A DNA stretch of 64,000 nucleotides from Actinoallomurus spadix (GTDB lineage: Bacteria > Actinomycetota > Actinomycetes > Streptosporangiales > Streptosporangiaceae). Under the pieces are notes generated by a model. That model saw nothing but the letters and a program-made list of their open reading frames with translations, ran no database searches and was not told the origin of the DNA. Location: the NCBI RefSeq assembly GCF_024055725.1, contig NZ_JAMXMX010000018.1:93560-157559 (forward strand), in the 5' to 3' direction. A program made the translations under genes and the position numbers. Shown here piece by piece: positions 16,422 through 25,515 of this stretch. Within the stretch, counting starts at the first letter, position 1. Each line of letters starts with the position of its first letter.

Positions 16422-17762
16422 GTGCGACACAGGGACCAGACGATCCGGCAGCGCGCCACCGTCATCGCGATGACGGTGACGGGGTTCGTCGCCGTGGTGC
16501 TCTACATCGGGGTGCTCGCCCTGATCCAGTACCAGGTGGCGAGCCGGCTCTCGACGGAGCTGACGTACACCACCCGGCAGGTGGCCGCGCTGGCCCGCGC
16601 CGGGCGCCTGACCAATCCCGTCATCGTCGGCGGCCACCAGCTCGTCCAGGTACAGAACGACCGGGGCCAGGTGGTCGCGGCCACCCGGAGCGTGTCCGGG
16701 CTGCCGGCCCTGCACGCCCGCCGGCCCGCCGACGGCCAGCGCATCGAGCAGCGCGTGTGCGTCGACCGGCGGCACTGCCTCACGGTGGTCTCCCAGCGGG
16801 TCACCGCCCCGGGGCAGGCGCTGACGATCCACTCGATCGCGCCGGAGCCGGGACTGTTCCCCCGCCCGGGCCTGGCCGTCCTGCTGGCGCTCGGCATCCC
16901 CGCCGGCATCGGAGTGGGCGGCGTCTGGCGGTGGTGGGCCGCCGGGCGGCGGCTGCGGCCGATCGAGGCGCTGCGCGACGAGCTCGACGCGATCAACGCC
17001 GCGGACCTGCGGCGGAGGGTCTCGATGCCGCAGCGCCGCGACGAGTTCTACTGGCTGGCGATGGCCGTCAACGCGACCCTCGACCGGCTCGAGGCCGCCG
17101 TCGAGCAGCAGCGCCGTCTCGTCTCCGACGTCTCCCACGACCTGCGCAGCCCGATCGCCGGGCTGCGCGCCGAGCTGGAGGTCGCGCTGATCGACCCGGA
17201 GGGCACCGACCTGCGGGAGGCGCTCGGCAGGACGCTGACCAACATCGACCGGCTGCAGAACATCGTGACCGAGCTGCTGGCGCTCGCGCGCCGCGACGCC
17301 GGCCTGCCCAGCCGCAACGGCCCCGTCGACCTCGGTGACCTGGCCGAGCGCGAGGTGCGGCGCGTGCCGCGGCGGATCACCGCCAAGGTCGTCGCCGAGC
17401 CGGGCGTGGTGGTCCGGGCGAACCGGCTGGACATCAGCCGGATCCTCACCAACCTCCTCGACAACGCCGCGCGGCACGCCGACTCCGAGGTCACCGTGAC
17501 CGTACGCCGGGAGGGCGGAGAGGCGGTCGTGGAGGTGTCCAACGACGGCGAGCAGATCCCCCCGGCCGACCGTGAACGGATCTTCGAGCGGTTCATCCGG
17601 CTGCCGGACGCGCGGCAGCGCGACCCGGGCGGCAGCGGCCTCGGCCTGGCGATCTCCCGTGAGATCGCGCACGCGCAGGGCGGCACGCTCACCCTCTCCG
17701 ACAGCGACAAGGGTGCCTGCTTCGTGCTGGCTCTTCCCGTGCTGTCAGAGTTATCGGCATGA
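16422..17762 (+). CDS. Sensor histidine kinase, HAMP-HisKA, orphan
   Basis: A 446-residue kinase. A first helix lies near residues 8-35, a ~100-residue outer loop follows, a second helix lies near 145-165, then HAMP (RPIEALRDELDAI), HisKA (SDVSHDLRSPIAGLRAEL), N-box ILTNLLDNAARHA, G1 SNDGEQIPPADRERIFERF and G2 GGSGLGLAISREIAHA. GTG 16422 follows GGGGGA; an upstream in-frame TTG is less likely. No response regulator is adjacent. Its stop overlaps the start of a HAD phosphatase gene (ATGA), so the two proteins are made together. Confidence 0.92.
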   Translation: MRHRDQTIRQRATVIAMTVTGFVAVVLYIGVLALIQYQVASRLSTELTYTTRQVAALARAGRLTNPVIVGGHQLVQVQNDRGQVVAATRSVSGLPALHARRPADGQRIEQRVCVDRRHCLTVVSQRVTAPGQALTIHSIAPEPGLFPRPGLAVLLALGIPAGIGVGGVWRWWAAGRRLRPIEALRDELDAINAADLRRRVSMPQRRDEFYWLAMAVNATLDRLEAAVEQQRRLVSDVSHDLRSPIAGLRAELEVALIDPEGTDLREALGRTLTNIDRLQNIVTELLALARRDAGLPSRNGPVDLGDLAEREVRRVPRRITAKVVAEPGVVVRANRLDISRILTNLLDNAARHADSEVTVTVRREGGEAVVEVSNDGEQIPPADRERIFERFIRLPDARQRDPGGSGLGLAISREIAHAQGGTLTLSDSDKGACFVLALPVLSELSA

Positions 17763-18421
17763 ATGCTGTGGTTTTCGACCTCGACGGCGTGCTCGTCGAC
17801 TCAGAACCGGTCTGGGAGGAGGTGCGGCGGGCGTTCGTCGCCGACCACGGTGGGCGGTGGCAGCCCGACACCCAGCAGCGCCTGATGGGCATGAGCACCT
17901 CGGAGTGGGCCGCCTACCTGAGCGGTGAGCTCGGCGTCCGCATGACGGCCGACGAGGTCGCGCGCGGCGTGGTCGAGCAGATGGCCCGCCGGTACGAGGA
18001 CGGCGTCCCGCTGATGCCGGGCGCCGTCGAGACCGTACGCCGCCTGGCGTCCCGCTGGCCCCTCGGGCTGGCCAGTTCCTCGCCGCGCGCGCTCATCGAC
18101 GTCGTCCTGGACCGTACGGGGCTCGCGGCGTCGTTCCGGGCGACCGTCTCGACCGAGGAGGTCGCCCGGGGCAAGCCCGCGCCCGACGGGTACCTCCTGG
18201 CCGCCCGCAGGGTCGGCGTCGACGCCGCCGGGTGCGTCGCGGTGGAGGACTCCAGCAACGGCCTGCGGTCCGCGCACGCCGCCGGGATGCGCGTGATCGC
18301 GGTGCCGCACCCGCGCTACCCGCCGGCGCCGGACGCCCTCGCCCTGGCGGCGTACGTCGCCGAGGACCTGGGGGACCTCACCGCCGAGCGCGTCGCCGCC
18401 GCGATGGACGCCGCCGGCTGA
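17759..18421 (+). CDS. HAD-superfamily phosphatase (beta-phosphoglucomutase/GPH-like)
   Basis: A 220-residue HAD hydrolase. Motif I is VFDLDGVLVDSEP with the nucleophile Asp, motif II LASSSPRALIDVVL, motif III Lys in ARGKPAPDGYLLAAR and motif IV VAVEDSSNGLRSAHAAGM. The cap between residues 15 and 85 is alpha-helical, as in subfamily I phosphatases acting on sugar phosphates or phosphoglycolate. It overlaps the upstream histidine kinase by 4 bp. It converges on the ROK gene with no intergenic gap. Confidence 0.92.
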   Translation: MNAVVFDLDGVLVDSEPVWEEVRRAFVADHGGRWQPDTQQRLMGMSTSEWAAYLSGELGVRMTADEVARGVVEQMARRYEDGVPLMPGAVETVRRLASRWPLGLASSSPRALIDVVLDRTGLAASFRATVSTEEVARGKPAPDGYLLAARRVGVDAAGCVAVEDSSNGLRSAHAAGMRVIAVPHPRYPPAPDALALAAYVAEDLGDLTAERVAAAMDAAG

Positions 18422-19612
18422 TCAGCGGGCGGCCTGCCAGGCGGTCAGGCCCTCCGGCGTGAGGAACGCGTCGAAGGCCAGCTCCGCCGCTCCGACGAGC
18501 GTGGCGTCCCCGCCGAGCGCGGCCGGCAGGACGGGCGGTGGGTCGTCGCGGCGGAAGGCCATGAGGCCGGCCTCGTAGGCGGTCGCGAAGGCGTCCGCCG
18601 CCTGCTCGCGGAGTCGTACGCCGAGGCCGGACAGGGTCACCCGCTGGGGGTCGAGCGCGTTGACGAGCGCGGCGGTGCCGGCCCCGAAGGCGCGGGCGAC
18701 CTCGTCGAGCGCGGCGCCGTGGCGGGCATCGCCCGCGGCGGCGCCGGCGAGGATCCGCAGGGCGTCGTCCCGGCCGCGCGCCGGCTCGACCGGGACGCCC
18801 ATCGCCCGCAGCAGCGCGTTCGCGCCGACCTGGAGGGACCAGCACCCGACGGCGCCGCAGTCGCAGGGCAGGTCCGAGCCGCCCAGCGGCATGTGGCCGA
18901 ACTCCCCGGTCGTGCCGCGCGCGCCGTGCAGGGGGCTGCCGTCGACGAGCAGGGTGCCGCCGAGGTCGAAGTCGACGTGGAAGTGCAGGCCGACGGCGAC
19001 GCCGCGGAGCGCGCCGCGCCGGGCCTCCGCCAGGCCGGCGAGCGTCGCGTCGTTGCCCAGCGTGACCGGCGCCGCGCCGGCGCGCAGGATCTCCGCCGCC
19101 GGGACGTCGCGCCAGGACAGGTGCGGGATGTCCACGACGCGGCCGTCCCGGACGGGGCCGGGCAGCGCGACACCGACGCCCACGACGCGGGGGCCGAGGT
19201 CGGTGAGGTGCCGGCCGATCGCCGTGGCCAGGCCGCTCAGGACGGTCTCCGGCGGGTTCCCGGGATGCGGTCGTTCCTCGCGCACCGTCAGCGCTCCGCC
19301 GATCTCGGCCGTGGCGATCGTCCAGGCGTCCTCTCGCAGGTCGACGGCGAGGGTGAGGGGACCGCCGGGGTGCGGGCCGAGGATCGCGGTCGGGCGGCCG
19401 CGCGCCCGCTGCGGCGCGGGCCGCTCCTCGGCCAGCCGGGCCTCGGTGAGCTCGGCGACCAGGACGGCGGCCGTGCCGCGCGCGAGGCCCAGGCCGCGGG
19501 TGAGCTCGGAGCGGGTGGCCCGGCCCGCTTCGTCGTGCGCGGCCCGCAGCAGGCGCGCGAGGTTGTGCGAGCGAAGCTCGCCGCTGGTCGTCGCTCCGGT
19601 CACCGTTCGCAC
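18422..19612 (-). CDS. ROK-family transcriptional regulator
   Basis: A 396-residue NagC/XylR-type regulator. The N-terminal winged helix contains GRATRSELTRGLGLARGTAA, followed by a ROK sugar-kinase fold with EFGHMPLGG and zinc motif CDCGAVGCWSLQVG. The usual Glu after GCx is replaced, consistent with a regulator rather than a kinase. GTG 19612 starts the protein. It is divergent from an MFS transporter with only ~65 bp between starts, so it probably controls that gene in response to a sugar. Confidence 0.9.
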   Translation of the reverse strand: MRTVTGATTSGELRSHNLARLLRAAHDEAGRATRSELTRGLGLARGTAAVLVAELTEARLAEERPAPQRARGRPTAILGPHPGGPLTLAVDLREDAWTIATAEIGGALTVREERPHPGNPPETVLSGLATAIGRHLTDLGPRVVGVGVALPGPVRDGRVVDIPHLSWRDVPAAEILRAGAAPVTLGNDATLAGLAEARRGALRGVAVGLHFHVDFDLGGTLLVDGSPLHGARGTTGEFGHMPLGGSDLPCDCGAVGCWSLQVGANALLRAMGVPVEPARGRDDALRILAGAAAGDARHGAALDEVARAFGAGTAALVNALDPQRVTLSGLGVRLREQAADAFATAYEAGLMAFRRDDPPPVLPAALGGDATLVGAAELAFDAFLTPEGLTAWQAAR

Positions 19613-19676
19613 CCGCCGATTGTGTCAGCCCTCACTCATCCATTATGTTCTCGGCGAGAGCAAATTGGGAGGGTCC

Positions 19677-20903
19677 GTGTTCGACTCCGTGGCCAGGCGC
19701 GCCCGCGCCGGCGTCTTCGGCTACTTCGGGCTGTCCGGCATGACCGTCGGCATCTGGGCCGCGAGCCTGCCCGCCCTCGCCGACCGGCTCGACCTGGACT
19801 CCGGGCGGACCGGCACGGCGCTCCTCCTGGTGTCCCTCGCCGCGCTCGTCGCGATGCAGGCCGCCGGACGGATGGTGGACCGCTGGTCGAGCCGGCGGCT
19901 CACCTGGGCGGCCGGTCCCCTCCACGCCCTGCTCCTGCTCGGGCCGGCGCTCGCGGGCTCCTACTCCGCGCTCCTCGTCGGCGCGGTCGTCTTCGGGCTC
20001 GGGTTCGGGCTGATCGAGGTCGGCATGAACGCCCACGCCGTCGAGGTCGAGGTCCGCTACGACCGGCCGATCATGTCGGCGTTCCACGGCATGTGGAGCC
20101 TCGGCGGCGCGGCCGGCGGCCTCGTCACGTCCGCCGTCCTCCACGGCGGTCTCGGCGTCCGGACCCTCCTCGTCGGCACGGCGCTCGCCATGCCGCTGCT
20201 GTTCCTCCTTCCCGCCCGCCTCCTGCTCCCCGGCGCCGTGGCGCGGGACGAGGCGGACCCTTCTCCCAAGGCGGCGCCCACGGGGCGCGCCCGGGTCCCG
20301 AGGGTGATCCTGCTGCTGGGGGTCGTCATGCTCGCCGGCGCGATCTGCGAGGGCGGCGCGATGGACTGGGCGGCGATGCACGCCCGTCGCGTGCTCGGCG
20401 TCTCGGCCGACCTGGCGCCGCTGTCGTACACGGTCTATTCGGTGGCGATGACGACCATGCGGTTCCTCGGCGACCGGCTGCGCGGCCGGCTCGGCGGCAG
20501 CCGGACCCTGCGCCTGGCGGGCGCCTTCGCGGCCGGCGGCTACGCCCTCGTGCTGCTCGCCCCCTCGGCCGGCGGGGCGGCCCTGGTATGCGCGTGGGCG
20601 GGGTGGATCCTCGTCGGGATCGGCCTGGCGACGGTCGTGCCGATCGGGTTCAGCACCGCCGGAGCGGACGAGGCCTCGGCCGGGCGGACCATCGCGCTGC
20701 TGACCAGCTTCGGCTACGGCGGGCTGCTGGCCGGGCCGGCGCTCATCGGGCACATCGCCGAGGCGACCTCCCTGCGGACCGCGCTGGTCCTCCCCGGCGT
20801 CCTCGCCGTCTTCGTCGCGGTCGCGGGCCCGCCGGCCATCACGGCCCTCACCGCCCGCCGGACCCCCGCCTCCGGGACCGCGTCCCTCGAGAGGGCGTCC
20901 TGA
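19677..20903 (+). CDS. MFS transporter (YbjJ-like)
   Basis: A 408-residue transporter with about 12 hydrophobic helices. Signature stretches are GLIEVGMNAHAVEVEVRYDR, PIMSAFHGMWSLGGAAGGL and GAICEGGAMDWAAMH, as in the YbjJ/FucP-like branch of the major facilitator superfamily. GTG 19677 follows GGGAGGG by 3 nt. The frame stays open far upstream through the ROK gene, but that part is not coding. The divergent ROK regulator suggests a sugar or sugar-derived substrate. Confidence 0.9.
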   Translation: MFDSVARRARAGVFGYFGLSGMTVGIWAASLPALADRLDLDSGRTGTALLLVSLAALVAMQAAGRMVDRWSSRRLTWAAGPLHALLLLGPALAGSYSALLVGAVVFGLGFGLIEVGMNAHAVEVEVRYDRPIMSAFHGMWSLGGAAGGLVTSAVLHGGLGVRTLLVGTALAMPLLFLLPARLLLPGAVARDEADPSPKAAPTGRARVPRVILLLGVVMLAGAICEGGAMDWAAMHARRVLGVSADLAPLSYTVYSVAMTTMRFLGDRLRGRLGGSRTLRLAGAFAAGGYALVLLAPSAGGAALVCAWAGWILVGIGLATVVPIGFSTAGADEASAGRTIALLTSFGYGGLLAGPALIGHIAEATSLRTALVLPGVLAVFVAVAGPPAITALTARRTPASGTASLERAS

Positions 20904-20945
20904 CCCTCGCAGGGGGTCCGGGGGCGGGGCGGGGCCGGGCCGGCG

Positions 20946-22691
20946 TCAGCGGGGCGTCAGCCGCCACAGGTGGTCGGCGGTGCCGTTGTCCTCCCACTGG
21001 AGGACCTGGGCGCCGGATGAGGTGCTCATGCCGGTGACGCCGAGCAGCAGGTTGCTGTTGTAGTTGACAATCTTGTAGGAGCCGTCACCGGCCGGGACGA
21101 ACCGCCAGAGGTGGTCGGCGGTTCCGGTGTTGCCCCAGAGCAGCGCGGTGCCCCCGTCGGACGTGCTCATGTCCCTGATGCCGAGCAGCAGGCCGCTCTT
21201 CTGATTGACGATCTTGTAGAGGCCGGATCCCGCGTCCACGAGGGTCCAGTTCTGGTCGGTGCCGGAGGTGGGGCCGCTCTGGACGACAGAGGTCCCCTGG
21301 ACGGTGCCGGCGTTCTGCGGGTCCAGGGCCAGGCCGCTGTTCCGGTTGGTGATCTGGTAGCGGCCCGCCAGGGAGGTGGAACCGCCGCCGGGCGTGACGA
21401 CCAGGTGGTACCCGTCGGAGGCGTTCATCGTCACGGGGACGGTGACGGAGCCGTTCGAGACGGCGTAGTCGGCCTCGGAGATCGTGGAGGGGCCGGAGAC
21501 GGCCGTGGTACGGCCACGGGACGGGGTGTACTCCAGTGTGACGTGGACGGTGCCGCCGAAGGCCGACGACAGGCCGTTGACCGTGACGGCGCCCGCGCCG
21601 CTGCCACCGCCGAAGATGACACTGAGCCGCCTGCCGTCGCCGGTGAGGGCCGCGGCGCCGTCGAGACCGGTCTGGGCCGGGGGCGTGGTGGTGAGCATGG
21701 TGCCGGACATGTCGCCGTACCACTTGTAGAGCCAGTAGGCCCCGTTGGGCGACCCGCCGGTGTCGGTGAGCGTGTCCCCGAGGGTGCCGTAGTGGTTCCA
21801 GAAGGCGAGCTCCGCGTCGTGGACCCCGGCCCGCTCGAACTTGGCGATGTAGCCCGCCAGCGGCCCGGGCACCCCGACCTCGCTCGTCGTGCCGTACTCC
21901 TCGATGGAGATCGGCCGCGGGCCGATGCCGAGGCTGCTCTCGAGCGAGCGGTAGGCGGCGACGTCGGCGGCGATGTTCCGGCTGCCGCCGAGCTCGTGCC
22001 AGCTGACGATGTCGGGAAGGGTGCCGTCCGCCTTGGCGTCGGTAAGGAACCGGCTCATCGAGCCCTGGTTCCAGTAGGAGTTACTGGGGCCCTGGATCGG
22101 AGTCGTGGCGTCCTTGGCGCGGATCTCCCGGTACGTCCGCGTCCAGCCGGCGTCGAAGGCGCCGGCGTGGGCGGTGTCCCACGTCCAGTCGGGCTCGTTC
22201 CAGATCTCCCAGGCGGCGAGGTTCGTGGCGCCGGACGCCTTGACCGAGGCGATCTGCCGGTCGACGGCGGACAGCCAGTCCGGCCAGCTCACCCACTTGT
22301 AGGGGAAGTTGGGGTACCAGTCCGGCATCCGGATGACGACGTGGGCGCCGGCCCTGGCCGCCTTCGGGGCGACGACCAGGGCGTCGCCGGCGGGCGTGGG
22401 CTCGCCGTTGGGGAGCTGCCTCCCGCCGGGCGCCATCTGGACGAAGGTGTTCGGCCTCGTCGGGGTGACCAGGCCGTCCGCCGGCGTGCCCGCGTCGGCG
22501 AGGCCGTACAGGCCGCCGGAGGCGACGTGGGTGACGGGCCGCAGCGTCCGGTCGGCGCTGACCACCAGGGTGGGAGCGGCCTGGGCGGGGGTGCTCACGA
22601 GCGCGGCTCCGGCCAGCGCCAGCGCGGCGGTTCCCAGGGCGACGGCGCGAGCCGGCGGCCGGCGGCGGAGCAGGCGTGCGGGTCTGTGCAT
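20946..22691 (-). CDS. Secreted glycoside hydrolase with C-terminal ricin-type CBM
   Basis: A 581-residue protein with a signal peptide (cleavage near STPAQA/AP, residue 38). The catalytic part, to ~residue 440, is a clan-A TIM barrel resembling GH39-like enzymes: acid/base Glu166 in WEIWNEPDW and nucleophile Glu264 or 265 in ISIEEYGT. A beta-sandwich follows, then a ricin-B/CBM13 domain with three repeats (Q-W-like words near NWTLVDAGSGLYKIVN and GTADHLWRF) at ~450-581. Two LacI-type operators upstream place it in the adjacent regulon. The linkage attacked is unknown; a plant arabinose-rich glycan is plausible from context. Confidence 0.88.
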   Translation of the reverse strand: MHRPARLLRRRPPARAVALGTAALALAGAALVSTPAQAAPTLVVSADRTLRPVTHVASGGLYGLADAGTPADGLVTPTRPNTFVQMAPGGRQLPNGEPTPAGDALVVAPKAARAGAHVVIRMPDWYPNFPYKWVSWPDWLSAVDRQIASVKASGATNLAAWEIWNEPDWTWDTAHAGAFDAGWTRTYREIRAKDATTPIQGPSNSYWNQGSMSRFLTDAKADGTLPDIVSWHELGGSRNIAADVAAYRSLESSLGIGPRPISIEEYGTTSEVGVPGPLAGYIAKFERAGVHDAELAFWNHYGTLGDTLTDTGGSPNGAYWLYKWYGDMSGTMLTTTPPAQTGLDGAAALTGDGRRLSVIFGGGSGAGAVTVNGLSSAFGGTVHVTLEYTPSRGRTTAVSGPSTISEADYAVSNGSVTVPVTMNASDGYHLVVTPGGGSTSLAGRYQITNRNSGLALDPQNAGTVQGTSVVQSGPTSGTDQNWTLVDAGSGLYKIVNQKSGLLLGIRDMSTSDGGTALLWGNTGTADHLWRFVPAGDGSYKIVNYNSNLLLGVTGMSTSSGAQVLQWEDNGTADHLWRLTPR

Positions 22692-22794
22692 GGGCGAGCT
22701 CTCCTCACTGCGGGGCAGGGGACAGGGAGGACCGAGGGCAGGCCGCCGCGGGCCCGGCCGTGGCTCGGCGGCGACCGCTCACCTCGGGATCATG

Positions 22795-22806
22795 CGGACC
22801 GGTTCG
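22795..22806. promoter_or_regulatory. Degenerate LacI-type operator
   Basis: CGGACCGGTTCG differs from CGAACCGGTTCG by one base. It lies ~105 bp upstream of the secreted hydrolase start and 37 bp from a perfect site. Confidence 0.55.
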
Positions 22807-22842
22807 ACTCGACGGTGTGGCGGCCCTCCCGGGGAGAGCATT

Positions 22843-22854
22843 CGAACCGGTTCG
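22843..22854. promoter_or_regulatory. LacI-family operator CGAACCGGTTCG
   Basis: A perfect 12-bp palindrome with the central CG step typical of LacI-family sites, in the upstream region of the secreted hydrolase. The identical sequence occurs twice before the ABC importer. Confidence 0.8.
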
Positions 22855-22933
22855 CACGCCAAGCTAAAGTGACGCCGGTCACGTGTCAACCGTGTGCATC
22901 GCCGCTTTCACGGCGTTTCGCCGGGCGACCTCG

Positions 22934-23977
22934 TCACGGCAGGGGGCGGGGAGCGGACCCGGTGCTGGCACGCAGGACGATGGGGGGCATCAGCAGCCGG
23001 TGCCGCGGCGTCGCGCCGGCGTCGGCGATGCGCTCGAGGAGCAGGTCGATGGCGATCCGGCCCATCTCGTGGGCGGGCACGTCGGCCGCGGTCAGCGCGG
23101 GGGTCACGGCCTCGGCCCACCGGGCGCCGGCGATGCCCGTGACGGAGATGTCGTGGGGGATCCGGCGCCCGGCGTTCGTGAGGCCCCGGTACAGGCCCCC
23201 CAGGGACGCCTCGTTCACGGTGACGATGCCGGTGGTCCCGGGATGGTCGGCCAGGATCTGCTCCGCGCACCGCTCGCCCGCCATGGCGTCGTCGTCGCAC
23301 GGATAGGCGGCGCCGCTGAGACCGAGCTCCCCGACGGCGCGCTCGAAGCCGTCACGGGCGCGGTGGGCCGACTCGTAGCCGGCCCGCAGCAGCGCCTCCG
23401 GCCGGTTGACGAACGCCACGCGCCGGTGGCCGAGGTCGGACAGGTGCTGGACGCACCGCCGTACCAGCGTCCCGTGGTCCAGGTCGACCCAGGCGGTGCC
23501 GTCGGGCTCGCCGATGCGGCCGATGGTGACGAACGGGAAGCCGGTCTCCCGCATGCGCTCGACCCGGGCGTCCTGTAGCCGGATCTCCATGAGGATGGCG
23601 CCGTCGACCCGGCGTTCGCCGATCAGCCGCTGGAAGGACTGCTCCTCGCCCGCGTCGGCCACGGACAGGAGGACGTCGTAGTCGCGGGCGGCCGCGGCCT
23701 CCGTGACGCCGCCCATGAAGTTCAGCTGCATGTCGGTGTAGTGGCTGCCCGCCGGCGGGAACACCAGGCCCAGGGTCCTCGTCTCGCCGCGGGCCAGGGC
23801 GCGGGCGAAGGCGTTGGGCCGGTATCCCATCTCGTCGATGACCTGCTGGATGCGGCGGCGGGTCGCCTCGGAGACCGGCCGCTTGCCCGACAGGGCGTAC
23901 GAGACGGTGCTGCGCGACACCTTGGCGCGGCGCGCCACCTCACGGATGTTCACCGACGAAGCTTCGAGCCGACTCAA
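22934..23977 (-). CDS. LacI-family transcriptional regulator
   Basis: A 347-residue LacI-type repressor. The HTH is VNIREVARRAKVSRSTVSYA with hinge GYRPNAFARALA, followed by a periplasmic-binding-protein-like sugar domain ending in LLMPPIVLRAST. TTG 23977 is favoured because GGAGG lies 5 nt before it; GTG 23953 is the alternative. It is divergent from the ABC importer. Perfect CGAACCGGTTCG palindromes lie in the shared control region and before the hydrolase downstream, so it probably regulates itself, the importer operon and the hydrolase. Confidence 0.95.
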   Translation of the reverse strand: MSRLEASSVNIREVARRAKVSRSTVSYALSGKRPVSEATRRRIQQVIDEMGYRPNAFARALARGETRTLGLVFPPAGSHYTDMQLNFMGGVTEAAAARDYDVLLSVADAGEEQSFQRLIGERRVDGAILMEIRLQDARVERMRETGFPFVTIGRIGEPDGTAWVDLDHGTLVRRCVQHLSDLGHRRVAFVNRPEALLRAGYESAHRARDGFERAVGELGLSGAAYPCDDDAMAGERCAEQILADHPGTTGIVTVNEASLGGLYRGLTNAGRRIPHDISVTGIAGARWAEAVTPALTAADVPAHEMGRIAIDLLLERIADAGATPRHRLLMPPIVLRASTGSAPRPLP

Positions 23978-24023
23978 ACAGGCCTCCGGAGGAGAGTACG
24001 GGCGGCCGACCGGGCGTGCTGCG

Positions 24024-24035
24024 CGAACCGGTTCG
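24024..24035. promoter_or_regulatory. LacI-family operator CGAACCGGTTCG (proximal to lacI-type gene)
   Basis: A perfect palindrome 47 bp upstream of the regulator start, suggesting autoregulation. Confidence 0.8.
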
Positions 24036-24135
24036 GAACAACCACCAGTCTAAGCCGGTCCGATACGGCAGGTATCGGAGACCGCCCTTATTGACCTCGC
24101 CCGAAGTGAGGCTTATGGTCGGTCGAACCGTGAGG

Positions 24136-24147
24136 CGAACCGGTTCG
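24136..24147. promoter_or_regulatory. LacI-family operator CGAACCGGTTCG (importer side)
   Basis: A perfect palindrome ~112 bp upstream of the solute-binding protein start. A half site, TCGAACCG, lies just before it. Confidence 0.8.
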
Positions 24148-24167
24148 ACCTCAGGCTCCTGGCCTGC

Positions 24168-24179
24168 CGAACCGGTCGC
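24168..24179. promoter_or_regulatory. Degenerate LacI-type operator
   Basis: CGAACCGGTCGC keeps the left arm and centre of the consensus. It lies 32 bp from the centre of the perfect site at 24136, about three helical turns. Confidence 0.5.
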
Positions 24180-24258
24180 ATCGCACCCCCTGGCGAACCG
24201 AGGACGACACCGCCGCTCCGGTCGGCGCTGAACGCATCCGCGTGAGAGGAGAAGCCCA

Positions 24259-25515
24259 GTGAGGACCCCACCGCTGAAACGACGCGCCGTCGGCTTCGGG
24301 CTGGTCGTCGTGGCGCTGTCCGGGAGCATGGTCGGCTGCGCGTCGTCCGGTGACGACACGGGGCAGGCGTCCGGCGGCGGCACGTACACGATCTGGGACC
24401 CGTACCCGCAGTTCGAGGGCGGCTCGGCCTGGGCCCGGCTGCTCGACAAGTGCGGCTCCGGCGCCGGGGTGACCATCAAGCGCACCGGCTACGACACCAG
24501 CGACCTGACCAACAAGGCGCTGCTCGCGGCGCAGCAGGGCAACGCCCCCGACGTGCTGATCGTCGACAATCCGGTCGTTTCGACCCTGGCCCAGGCCGGC
24601 GTGCTCACCGCCAACGACGAGACGAAGATCGACACGTCCGCGATCGAGCCGAACCTGCTCGGCGCCGGCCGGATCGGCGGCAAGACGTACGGCATCCCGA
24701 TCGGCGCGAACACGCTCGCCCTGTACTACAACAAGGCGGTGCTCAAGAGCGCCGGCGTCGACGCCGCGTCGGTGAAGGACTGGGCCTCCCTGACCGCCGC
24801 CCTCGCCAAGGTCACGGCGGCGGGGAAGAAGGGCATCACGTTCTCGGCCATCGGCACCGAGGAGGGGAGCTTCCAGTTCCTGCCGTGGTTCTGGGGAGCC
24901 GGGGCAGGGCTGACGCGGCTCGACTCCCCGGAGGGCGTCTCGGCGGTGTCGCTGTGGACCGACTGGGTGAAGAAGGGGTACGCGCCGAACTCGGTCCTGA
25001 ACAACACCCAGACGACGAGCTGGCAGGAGTTCGCCACCGGAAAATTCGCGTTCGGGGAGAACGGCACCTGGCAGCTGGCGAACGCCGAGAAGGCCGGCTT
25101 CGACTACGGCATCATCCCGATCCCGGGCGCGCACGGCGGGACCGCGCCCGCGCCGACGGGCGGTGAGTTCGTCACGGTGCCCGTGCAGAGGAAGACCGGC
25201 CGCTACGCCACCTCCGAGAAGATCACGGCCTGCCTGACCAGCACCGAGAACCTCTACACGACCGACACGACGCTGTCGTACATCGCGCCGACGAACGCCG
25301 TGCAGACCAGGCAGGTGGCCGCGACCCCCGGCCTGAAGGTCTGGGTGGACGCCGTGCACGCGGCGAAGGCGCGGACCGGCGATGACCTCGGCACCAAGTA
25401 CCCCAAGATCTCCCAGCCGATGTGGACGGCGGTGCAGGCGGCGCTCAGCGGTTCGAAGCCGCCGCAGGCGGCGCTGTCGGCCGCGCAGTCCACCGCGGCG
25501 GCCGCGACCCGGTGA
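24259..25515 (+). CDS. ABC sugar transporter substrate-binding lipoprotein
   Basis: A 418-residue family 1 extracellular solute-binding protein. The lipobox SGSMVGC puts the lipidated Cys at residue 27. Conserved features are GNAPDVLIVDNPVVSTLAQAG near residue 95, GIPIGANTLALYYNKAVLK, and WQEFATGKFAFGENGTW. It delivers a mono- or oligosaccharide to the two permeases that overlap it. No ATPase gene is present; such actinobacterial systems commonly share an MsiK-type ATPase encoded elsewhere. AGGAG before the GTG start is the ribosome site. Confidence 0.95.
   Translation: MRTPPLKRRAVGFGLVVVALSGSMVGCASSGDDTGQASGGGTYTIWDPYPQFEGGSAWARLLDKCGSGAGVTIKRTGYDTSDLTNKALLAAQQGNAPDVLIVDNPVVSTLAQAGVLTANDETKIDTSAIEPNLLGAGRIGGKTYGIPIGANTLALYYNKAVLKSAGVDAASVKDWASLTAALAKVTAAGKKGITFSAIGTEEGSFQFLPWFWGAGAGLTRLDSPEGVSAVSLWTDWVKKGYAPNSVLNNTQTTSWQEFATGKFAFGENGTWQLANAEKAGFDYGIIPIPGAHGGTAPAPTGGEFVTVPVQRKTGRYATSEKITACLTSTENLYTTDTTLSYIAPTNAVQTRQVAATPGLKVWVDAVHAAKARTGDDLGTKYPKISQPMWTAVQAALSGSKPPQAALSAAQSTAAAATR

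Noticed and set aside
18660..19676. Upstream extension of the MFS frame opposite the ROK gene.
   Set aside because: Ser/Arg/Pro-rich antisense sequence without a transporter-like segment; GTG 19677 with GGGAGGG gives the normal length.
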